29,262 nucleotides of DNA from an uncultured Campylobacter sp. (GTDB lineage: Bacteria; Campylobacterota; Campylobacteria; Campylobacterales; Campylobacteraceae): NCBI RefSeq assembly GCF_905373215.1, contig NZ_CAJPRT010000019.1:1-29262 (forward strand), given 5' to 3'. This document shows, piece by piece, positions 6,906 to 13,742 of this stretch; positions within the stretch are counted from its first letter, which is position 1, and every line of letters begins with the position of its first letter. Both the position numbers and the translations under genes were made by a program. The notes under the pieces were generated by a model. It was not told where the DNA came from, ran no database searches, and worked only from the letters and a program-made list of their open reading frames with translations.

Positions 6906-8162
6906 TCATATCTTTTTAGCTTCCAGGCTCTTTTTATAAGCCGCGGCGTCGAATTCTTTGACGCGAGCGACGCCATCATCTACCGCAGCTTTTGCGACGG
7001 CCGTCGAGATCACGGCAAATACGCGCGGATCGAAAGGATTTGGAATAACGTAGTCTTTGCCGAATTTCAAGCTCTCTTTGCCCAGCATCTTGCGGATTTC
7101 TGCCGGGACCTCTTCGCGAGCGAGATCCGCCATCGCGCGAGCGGCCGCAATCTTCATATTTTCGGTGATCTTTTTGGCTCTTACGTCAAGCGCGCCGCGG
7201 AAGATATACGGAAAGCCCAAAACGTTATTGATCTGATTTGCAAAGTCGCTTCTGCCTGTGCCTACGATCGCGTCGCTTCTTACTTCTTCGACCTCGCTCG
7301 GATAAATTTCCGGTACCGGATTTGCAAGCGCAAAAATGATCGGATGCGACGCCATAGTCTTTACCATCTCTTTGGTTAAAACGCCCGGCTTGCTAAGACC
7401 CAAAAACATATCCGCGCCATTCATCGCATCCGCTAGCGTGCGATCTGCGGTATCTAGGGCAAATTCTTTCTTTTGCTCGGTCAGATCGGTGCGGCCCTTG
7501 TGGATCACCCCTTTGGAATCGAGCATTATGATATGTTTAGCGCCTAAATTTTGATACATCTTCGCACACGCGATGCCCGCAGCGCCCGAGCCGCTAACTA
7601 CGATCTTCATATCCTCGATCTTTTTGCCGCTGATAATGGCTGCATTGATTAGCCCTGCGCCCGTAATCATCGCGGTGCCGTGCTGATCATCGTGCATGAC
7701 GGGGATATCAACGGCTTTTTGTAGCTCGCGCTCGATCTCGAAGCACTCGGGAGCTTTGATATCCTCTAAATTTATACCGCCGAACGTAGGCGCAAGCGCT
7801 TTGCAAATTTCAATTATCTTTTTAGGATCTTTTTCGTCAATCTCGATATCGAAGGCATCTACGCCGCCGAATTTTTTAAACAAAACCGCCTTGCCCTCCA
7901 TTACGGGCTTTCCGGCGATCGCGCCGATATCTCCCAGGCCTAAAACCGCCGTGCCGTTGGTGATGACGGCTACGAGATTTGCCTTATTCGTGTATTTAAA
8001 CGCGGCCTCGTGATCACCTTCGATCACCTTGCAAGGCTCCGCGACGCCTGGCGTATATGCAAGCGCTAAATCCTCCGACGTAGCGCACGGGGTTTTTACA
8101 TTCGTTCCGATTTTACCGCCTATGTGGTACTTCAAAGCCGCTTCAACGTTTACTTTAGCCAT
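6906..8162 (-). CDS. Malic enzyme (NAD(P)-dependent malate oxidoreductase)
   Basis: The 418-aa enzyme oxidatively decarboxylates malate to pyruvate. It is the short bacterial form without the C-terminal phosphotransacetylase-like domain of MaeB. Key segments are YTPGVAEP (residues 36-43), TNGTAVLGLGDIGA (68-81), Lys91 within GKAVLFK (general base), FGGINLEDI with metal-ligand acids (127-135), HDDQHGTA (157-164) and the Rossmann GSGAAG (191-196). The AAGGAT ribosome site overlaps the end of gltX, whose stop is one base upstream of this ATG, so they form one transcript. The same pair is adjacent in C. jejuni (Cj1287c, Cj1288c, from memory). NAD versus NADP preference cannot be read from the sequence. 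Confidence 0.94.
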   Translation of the reverse strand: MAKVNVEAALKYHIGGKIGTNVKTPCATSEDLALAYTPGVAEPCKVIEGDHEAAFKYTNKANLVAVITNGTAVLGLGDIGAIAGKPVMEGKAVLFKKFGGVDAFDIEIDEKDPKKIIEICKALAPTFGGINLEDIKAPECFEIERELQKAVDIPVMHDDQHGTAMITGAGLINAAIISGKKIEDMKIVVSGSGAAGIACAKMYQNLGAKHIIMLDSKGVIHKGRTDLTEQKKEFALDTADRTLADAMNGADMFLGLSKPGVLTKEMVKTMASHPIIFALANPVPEIYPSEVEEVRSDAIVGTGRSDFANQINNVLGFPYIFRGALDVRAKKITENMKIAAARAMADLAREEVPAEIRKMLGKESLKFGKDYVIPNPFDPRVFAVISTAVAKAAVDDGVARVKEFDAAAYKKSLEAKKI

Positions 8163-8163
8163 T

Positions 8164-9543
8164 TTATAATCCTTTTTTGATTAAATTTGAAATTCTCGTT
8201 TTAACTTCGTCGCTTCCCAAAATTTCACAAATTTCAAAAATCGACGGACTTACGCTTCCCCCCGTGATCGCAACGCGCAGCGGCTGAGCAAGATCCTTTA
8301 GCTTGGCGCCGTTTACGTCCAAAAACTCCATCGTCCTTTCCTCACACTCCTTTGCATTTAAATTTGCGCTTAGAGTATCCGAAAATTTTGCGAGTAAGCT
8401 TAGCGAACTTTCGGTTACAAATTTCTTATACGCCTTCTCGTCATAGCAGCTCGGACGGTTTAGAAGGATTTTAATGCCCTCAGCCATCTCCACTAGCGTC
8501 TTTGCGCGCTGTTTGTACTGCTGCGCGATGAGATGTTTTTTTGCATGGGAACGGATATCGACGCCGAATTCTATAAGCTGCGCGGCAAGCTCATCGTCGT
8601 CAGAGTTTTTAATATAATGCGCATTAAGCCACTCAAGCTTGGTTTGATTGAAAGTGCTCGAGCTCTTGCTGATATGGTTAGGATCGAAGTAGCGCTTCAT
8701 CTCCTCCATGCTAAAAATTTCATCGTCTCCGTGGCTCCAGCCCAGGCGCACTAAGAAATTTAGCAGAGCTTGCGGCAGATAACCCATACGCTTATACTCC
8801 ATCACGTCGGTAGCGCCGTGACGCTTACTTAGCTTGCTGCCGTCGGTGCCGTTAATCATCGCGACGTGATAAAATTTCGGGATTTTAAAGCCTAGCGCGT
8901 TATACAGCACGATCTGCTTCGGGGTGTTGCTTAGATGATCGTCGCCGCGGATCACGTCCGTGACACCCATCAGCGCGTCGTCGATCACGACCGTGAAGTT
9001 ATACGTAGGCGTGCCGTCGGAGCGCGCGATGATGAAATCGTCCAGAATATCGGCGGCGTTAAATTTTATCTCGCCCTTGATGCCGTCATTAAATTCTATC
9101 GTGCCGCTAAGCGGGGCTTTTATACGCACTACAGGCTCGATCCCAGCAGGCGGCGTACCGGTAAAGTCGCGATAGCGGTTATCGTAGCGCGGGCGCTCTT
9201 TGCGAGCTTCCTGCTGCGCGCGCAGCTCATCCAGCTCGTCCTTACTCATATAGCATCTGTATGCCTTGCCCTCATCTAGCAGCTTTTGGACATATTGTTT
9301 GTAAAGATCAAAGCGCGAGCTTTGGTACACGATCTGTCCATCATAGTCCAGATTGCACCACTTAAAGGCTTCCTCGATCGCCTTAGCAGCCTCCTGCGAA
9401 TTGCGCTTCAGATCGGTATCCTCGATACGCAGCAGGAATTTGCCGCCGTTTGCTCTAGCGTAAAGATAACTAAAAAGTGCCGTTCTAAGTCCGCCGATAT
9501 GTAAATATCCCGTAGGACTCGGCGCAAAACGAGTTACTATCAT
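8164..9543 (-). CDS. gltX: Glutamyl-tRNA synthetase
   Basis: A class I aminoacyl-tRNA synthetase of 459 aa from the ATG at 9543, which follows AAAGGA. A TTG five codons upstream would put the start before the ribosome site and is less likely. The HIGH motif is seen as TGYLHIGG (residues 11-18) and the KMSKS motif as KLSKR (237-241). IEDTD follows near residue 40. The zinc-binding Cys cluster of E. coli-type GluRS is absent; only one Cys remains in that stretch. By position it matches what I recall as gltX2 of C. jejuni (Cj1288c). Campylobacterota usually carry two GluRS paralogues, one devoted to Glu-tRNA(Gln) for the amidotransferase route. Which one this is cannot be decided here. Confidence 0.95.
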   Translation of the reverse strand: MIVTRFAPSPTGYLHIGGLRTALFSYLYARANGGKFLLRIEDTDLKRNSQEAAKAIEEAFKWCNLDYDGQIVYQSSRFDLYKQYVQKLLDEGKAYRCYMSKDELDELRAQQEARKERPRYDNRYRDFTGTPPAGIEPVVRIKAPLSGTIEFNDGIKGEIKFNAADILDDFIIARSDGTPTYNFTVVIDDALMGVTDVIRGDDHLSNTPKQIVLYNALGFKIPKFYHVAMINGTDGSKLSKRHGATDVMEYKRMGYLPQALLNFLVRLGWSHGDDEIFSMEEMKRYFDPNHISKSSSTFNQTKLEWLNAHYIKNSDDDELAAQLIEFGVDIRSHAKKHLIAQQYKQRAKTLVEMAEGIKILLNRPSCYDEKAYKKFVTESSLSLLAKFSDTLSANLNAKECEERTMEFLDVNGAKLKDLAQPLRVAITGGSVSPSIFEICEILGSDEVKTRISNLIKKGL

Positions 9544-9575
9544 AAAATTCCTTTGCAAAAATTACCATTTAATGT

Positions 9576-9599
9576 TATAATCGCGATCTTGTAATTATA
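9576..9599. promoter_or_regulatory. Divergent -10 boxes of gltX and the SurA-like gene
   Basis: The 84-base gap between divergent genes holds TATAAT on the plus strand at 9576-9581, 46 bases before the ATG at 9628. On the minus strand TATAAT reads at 9594-9599, 50 bases before the gltX ATG at 9543. The two boxes lie within 25 bases of each other and probably form overlapping divergent promoters. Confidence 0.5.
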
Positions 9600-9627
9600 A
9601 AGCAAAAAGACTAAATAAAGGTTAAAA

Positions 9628-10518
9628 ATGATAAAGAAACTGCTTTTTTCCGCAATGATCTGTGTTATTTGTGCAAATGCCGAAGTAGTAAACGGCGTCA
9701 TCGCCGTGGTAGATAATGAGCCGATCACCGGCTACGAACTAGCCAAAGTTCAGAAGCTAACGGGCGCTTCGCCGCAAGCCGCGATGGAAATTTTAATCGG
9801 GCAAAAGCTGCAACAATCCGAGATTAAACGTCGCGGTATCGCGGTAAATGACGCGGAGATCGACGCGAGGCTCAAAGCGATCGCCGATCAAAATAAGCTT
9901 AGCTTAGACCAGCTCAAAACCGCTGTGCAAAAGCAAGGTATAAACTACGATGACTTTAAAGCAAATATCCGCCGCACACTGCTTGAAGAAAAGCTCTATG
10001 GCTCGATATTCGCAGACGTACAGCACCGCACGACCCCCGAAAATGTCAAAAAATTCTACAGCCAAAATAGCTCATTATTTACAACCTTCGATAGCATCAC
10101 GCTCACCCGCTACATCGCAAAATCTCAGGCTCCACTCGATAAGATCCGCGCAAATCCAAAGCTCCGCCCAAGCGACGTGTATGTGATGAAGGGAACCCTC
10201 AAGGCCAATCAAATGGACGAGGGGCTCAAATACATCGTCACGAACGTCGAACAGGGCAAATTTTCGCCGATCATTCCTACGCGAAACGGCTACGAGATGT
10301 TTTACGTAAACGACAAAAAGGGACTTCGTACGCTTGATTTTGACAGCGTGCAAGAAAAGGCGATCGAAGGCTATGTGACCTCCGAACGCAAAAAAGCGAT
10401 CACCGAGTTTAACGACAGACTCCGCTCAAACGCCAATATCCGCATCATCGAGCGCCCGCAAGCAAAAGCGCAAGGCGCAAAAACCGCCCCAAAAGTTAAA
10501 GTGCAAAAAAGGCAATAA
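9628..10518 (+). CDS. Periplasmic SurA-like chaperone
   Basis: A 296-aa protein with a signal peptide (residues 1-~19, ending CANA) followed by NGVIAVVDNEPITGYEL, the classic opening of SurA/PpiD N-terminal chaperone domains. A helical body runs to ~125. A beta/alpha domain at ~135-240 sits where the parvulin prolyl-isomerase domain lies in SurA, with VEQGKFSPIIPTRNGYEMFYV resembling the parvulin C-terminal strand. The C-terminus is Lys/Ala/Gln rich. By location beside gltX it is the likely counterpart of C. jejuni Cj1289, a periplasmic SurA-like protein (from memory). Its probable role is folding outer-membrane proteins. The plus-strand -10 box at 9576 serves it. Confidence 0.85.
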   Translation: MIKKLLFSAMICVICANAEVVNGVIAVVDNEPITGYELAKVQKLTGASPQAAMEILIGQKLQQSEIKRRGIAVNDAEIDARLKAIADQNKLSLDQLKTAVQKQGINYDDFKANIRRTLLEEKLYGSIFADVQHRTTPENVKKFYSQNSSLFTTFDSITLTRYIAKSQAPLDKIRANPKLRPSDVYVMKGTLKANQMDEGLKYIVTNVEQGKFSPIIPTRNGYEMFYVNDKKGLRTLDFDSVQEKAIEGYVTSERKKAITEFNDRLRSNANIRIIERPQAKAQGAKTAPKVKVQKRQ

Positions 10519-10670
10519 ATTTTAAAATCCGCCGCCATGCATTAAATTTTATAGAATTTAACGCCGATAACGCAAGGGCAAGCGCGCAGCTTATCCGCTC
10601 GCGCGTAAAATTTTGATAAAATTTAAAGGCTTCGTGGTGATAACGATCAAAAATTTTACCGAACTTAAAA
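10519..10670. other. Short gap with AAATTT tracts
   Basis: These 152 bases follow the SurA-like gene. They contain several AAATTT tracts and no gene, tRNA or clear terminator that I can see. They lead into the broken gene remnant. Confidence 0.5.
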
Positions 10671-10917
10671 GTGATCATCTACGCGAAATTCGAACCCCGC
10701 GCGGCTCAAATTTAGCTGGTGCGCCGCGACGGCGACGAGCAAATTTCGATTTTGATTTACGACTACGACGGAGGGTTAAAGTCGAATTTAGCTCTGTCCG
10801 ATGAGCTTAGAAACTCGGGTGTGGATGGACGAGCTGCCCGAAATAGGCGACACGGCGGTAGGTCTCGGCGCAGGACAAGACGGCAACAGATCGTTTTTGC
10901 TGCGTGCGGATGATTAA
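10671..10917 (+). pseudogene. Frameshifted remnant of a small unknown gene
   Basis: Starting near a GTG at 10671, one frame reads VIIYAKFEPRAAQI and then a TAG at 10713-10715. It continues as VRRDGDEQISILIYDYDGG and SNLALSDEL until about 10808. The frame one base later then continues convincingly from about 10801 as LETRVWMDELPEIGDT, AVGLGAGQDGNRSF and LLRADD, to a TAA at 10915-10917. The two pieces together look like the C-terminal ~80 residues of one protein interrupted by a stop and a one-base frameshift. The composition is GC-rich like the chromosome and unlike the AT-rich genes that follow. I do not recognise the family. It could alternatively be two chance frames, but the quality of both peptides argues against that. 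Confidence 0.5.
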
Positions 10918-10969
10918 TCAAAGGAAACATTAAGCAAAAAAGATCAATTTATATCAAGGAGCAATAAAA

Positions 10970-12808
10970 ATGGAGCTAGTGTATCTTTGGATAGAGAAGC
11001 ATAAAAATATTGAAAAGCAAGGCTTCAACTTAGGTTCGAAATTTAAATGCAAATATGATTACGAGAAGAATGAACTAACTATAGACGAAAATCCAAACTA
11101 TATCGATATTTTCCCCGATAATATAAAAGTAAATGCTCTAATAGGATCTAATGGAAGCGGCAAAAGCAGTATAGTAGAATTTATTTTATTATCTATGCTC
11201 GCATACAAAGGAGGCTCTGGAACAGAGATCCCTTCGAGTGGATGGCTGTTAATATATGATAAGAAGAAGGAAAAATTTTTTATATACCTTAGCGATGATG
11301 TGAATCCGAGATTGGAAAAGCCTAAAATTAATCCAAATTATAGCAAAAATTACTCTGAGGATTTAGGAAAAGAAAAATTTTTCAATATTCTTTATAATCC
11401 ATCAATAGAGATGCCCAGTACTTTTATAACAAGATACAAGGACCTTGCCTATTTGCTATATAGCGATGATCAAAAACCGACAGATATTGCAAATGCATTT
11501 CTATTCCCCGATAAGACAAATGGCATATTAGATATAAGACAAGCTTATAATAAATATTTGCTCAATATGTTTAAAATAAAAAATAATAAAGAAATTGGCA
11601 TAAAAAAAGTATTAAATGGTATATTTAAAGATAAAAAGAACCTTGAATTTATACCTCATAATATAAAAATATCCTTAAACCAGAGCGTATTGGAAAGTAG
11701 AATTTCAAATGCAACAGTTCGTAATATAGTACTTCAATTAAAGTTATCTTTATCTATAGAATCGCTAAAAAAATACTTATTTGCATTTATTATATCTATG
11801 AATAACCAAGATAACGAATCTGATAAAATAAAAACTTACTTTTTTAAAAACGAAGGATCAGATTTAGAATTAGAGTTACAAGAACTATACCACAAGCCTA
11901 GGGTTTTAAATAAAGACAAAAATAAATTTGAAGGATTTGTTCGAGAGCTATTATCTAGTAGTTGGATAGAAGAACATTTGCAGAATAAGAAGAATCTAAC
12001 CTCATTATTTAGAGAAAATTCAAATGCTCTACATAAAGATGTATACGAGCTAGCTAAATTAATCGATGCTATGGAAAAATACCGCAAACTAGATTTGATG
12101 AAATTTAAATCCGGAAGCGATGATGAATTAAATGATATCTTATCTAGCCTACCTTCATTCATCGATTTAGATGTCATAGATGAAACAGGAAGACACTTTT
12201 CGGATTTCAGCTTTGGAGAAAAAACTATATTAAGCCTTATTTATTCATTGATTTTTTATATAGATTTTTATCATAAAGATGGCAAAGAAATTTTTAACAT
12301 CATCTTGGATGAAGCAGAAAATGGATTACATCCATTATGGCAAAAGGAGCTATTTAACTTAATTATAAAATTATTAGAAAATTTTAAAGATCTTAAATTT
12401 TTACTGATACTAACCTCGCATTCGCCTTTTATTATATCTGATATCCCAAATGAAAATATCATATTTTTAAAAGATGGCAAACAAGTCTATCCGGACATAA
12501 ATACCTTTGGAGCCAATATCCATACTTTATTGGCCAACGCATTTTTTATGAATAATGGACTGATGGGAAATTTTGCAAAAGAAAAAATAGATAATGTCAT
12601 AAATATACTAAAGAAGCCATGGTTAAATAACGACGAAATAAAGGGTTGTGAGAATATTATATCACTCATTGGTGAGCCAATTTTAAAAGCCAAACTTAGG
12701 CAGATGCTAAATGATGCACGTATTCATAAAATAGACGAAATTGATATTATAAAAAATGATATAAAGAAACTAGAAAAGCGAATACAGGAACTAGAAGAAA
12801 ATGATTAA
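10970..12808 (+). CDS. SMC/ABC-like AAA ATPase, Septu PtuA-like
   Basis: A 612-aa ATPase, probably the sensing or regulatory subunit of an antiphage module. A strong AAGGAG lies at 10956-10961. Walker A is GSNGSGKS (residues 59-66). A long helical insertion (~70-400) follows. The signature is FSFGE (413-417), a degenerate form of the ABC LSGGE. Walker B ends in LDEAENGLHP (446-455, Asp447 and Glu448), and the H-loop is TSHSP (482-486). A TFGANIHTLLANAFF stretch follows near residue 510, and the last ~30 residues are a charged coiled coil. There is no TOPRIM domain, so it is not an OLD nuclease. The DNA is strongly AT-rich: 10 of 60 bases are G/C at 12241-12300, against 31 of 60 at 14701-14760 in carB. 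It overlaps the HNH gene by 8 bases (ATGATTAA), the layout of Septu ptuA-ptuB. The Septu label rests on architecture, not a database match. Confidence 0.85.
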   Translation: MELVYLWIEKHKNIEKQGFNLGSKFKCKYDYEKNELTIDENPNYIDIFPDNIKVNALIGSNGSGKSSIVEFILLSMLAYKGGSGTEIPSSGWLLIYDKKKEKFFIYLSDDVNPRLEKPKINPNYSKNYSEDLGKEKFFNILYNPSIEMPSTFITRYKDLAYLLYSDDQKPTDIANAFLFPDKTNGILDIRQAYNKYLLNMFKIKNNKEIGIKKVLNGIFKDKKNLEFIPHNIKISLNQSVLESRISNATVRNIVLQLKLSLSIESLKKYLFAFIISMNNQDNESDKIKTYFFKNEGSDLELELQELYHKPRVLNKDKNKFEGFVRELLSSSWIEEHLQNKKNLTSLFRENSNALHKDVYELAKLIDAMEKYRKLDLMKFKSGSDDELNDILSSLPSFIDLDVIDETGRHFSDFSFGEKTILSLIYSLIFYIDFYHKDGKEIFNIILDEAENGLHPLWQKELFNLIIKLLENFKDLKFLLILTSHSPFIISDIPNENIIFLKDGKQVYPDINTFGANIHTLLANAFFMNNGLMGNFAKEKIDNVINILKKPWLNNDEIKGCENIISLIGEPILKAKLRQMLNDARIHKIDEIDIIKNDIKKLEKRIQELEEND

Positions 12809-13709
12809 AATAGATATGACAGATAAGGCTAAAAGCGAATTTAAAGGAAATATTCTAGGAAAATTTAAAGCACTTAAAAAGAATTCGGAATTGAAATCAT
12901 ACATAAACAGATTAGAAAAACAGTTGAAAGAAATAAAACTTTCAGAATTTGACAATGTTATCACCTTAGAAAGCTTGATAACTATGGACTTTAATAAATT
13001 AAAGATCATAAAAAAATATATAGATGAAAAAAATATAACATTTGACAAAGATATAGATCTCTATGAAGAATTTATAAATCGTAGAATTAGAATAGAGCAT
13101 ATAAAGAATCTGAATATATCGGTATGTCCATACTGCAATAGAAACTACATAGTAAATTTTGAGGTGCAGGGCAATCAAATAATTTCAACTGCAGAATTAG
13201 ATCACTTCTTTCCAAAAAGCGAATACCCCTGTTTTGCTATATCCATTTATAATCTAGTTCCATGTTGCCACACTTGCAATCATATAAAATCAAACAAGAA
13301 CATAAATATTTGCTCCCCTTTTGATACATCGATTAATGATAAAATCCTATTTAAATATACTCCTAAAAATTCAGATTATCTCTATAGCGAAGAGGATTTT
13401 AAACTAGAATGTGACACTTTGGAACAGTCGGACGAAAATGAAATCAAAAATACTCTTGAGCTATTTCACATTATTAGTATATATCAAAAACATAAAGACC
13501 TTATATTAGAACTCATACAAAAATCTCAAATTTATACGGAAAGCTATATTGACGAGCTTTTGCAAAATTACCAAGGGAAGGTCTTTAATAACCGAGAAGA
13601 TTTACTAAGACTTATAATTGGAGTTTATGTAGATGAAAAAGACATCAACAAAAGACCATTAAGTAAACTTTTAATAGATATAAGTAAAAGCTTGGGCTTA
13701 CTGTATTAG
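12801..13709 (+). CDS. HNH endonuclease, Septu PtuB-like
   Basis: A 302-aa predicted nuclease, the likely effector of the ATPase encoded just upstream. Residues 1-~105 are helical and Lys-rich. The HNH core follows: CPYC (109-112), ELDHFFPKS with Asp134 and catalytic His135, the central Asn151 in YNLVPCC, then C156xxC159 and NH at 160-161. The two CxxC pairs suggest a structural zinc. About 140 mostly helical residues follow the nuclease core. The start codon lies inside the end of the ATPase gene (8-base overlap), so expression is coupled. AT content is as high as in the ATPase. In Septu, ATPase and HNH proteins form a complex that degrades nucleic acid on phage infection. Whether this HNH belongs to PtuB or to another ATPase-associated HNH family needs a profile search. 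Confidence 0.88.
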   Translation: MIKIDMTDKAKSEFKGNILGKFKALKKNSELKSYINRLEKQLKEIKLSEFDNVITLESLITMDFNKLKIIKKYIDEKNITFDKDIDLYEEFINRRIRIEHIKNLNISVCPYCNRNYIVNFEVQGNQIISTAELDHFFPKSEYPCFAISIYNLVPCCHTCNHIKSNKNINICSPFDTSINDKILFKYTPKNSDYLYSEEDFKLECDTLEQSDENEIKNTLELFHIISIYQKHKDLILELIQKSQIYTESYIDELLQNYQGKVFNNREDLLRLIIGVYVDEKDINKRPLSKLLIDISKSLGLLY

Positions 13710-13731
13710 CAGCGAGAAATTCCGCTGCTAA
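13706..13731. terminator. Hairpin between HNH gene and carB
   Basis: TTAGCAGCG (13706-13714) pairs perfectly with CGCTGCTAA (13723-13731) around an 8-base loop. It includes the stop codon of the HNH gene and lies 12 bases beyond the carB stop on the other strand. It could terminate both convergent transcripts. No long T-run is seen on either side. Confidence 0.5.
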
Positions 13732-13742
13732 ACTTCAACTCA

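Noticed and set aside
9544..9558. Five-codon longer gltX starting at TTG 9558
   Set aside because: The ribosome site AAAGGA lies between that TTG and the ATG at 9543, so the ATG is the likely start.
10970..12808. OLD-family nuclease (Gabija GajA-like) identity for the ATPase
   Set aside because: OLD proteins carry a C-terminal TOPRIM domain after the ATPase core. Here only ~125 residues follow the H-loop and they contain no TOPRIM-like acidic motifs.
10519..13742. Retron with PtuAB effectors
   Set aside because: No reverse transcriptase gene is present, and the gap upstream shows no obvious msr/msd-like long inverted repeat.
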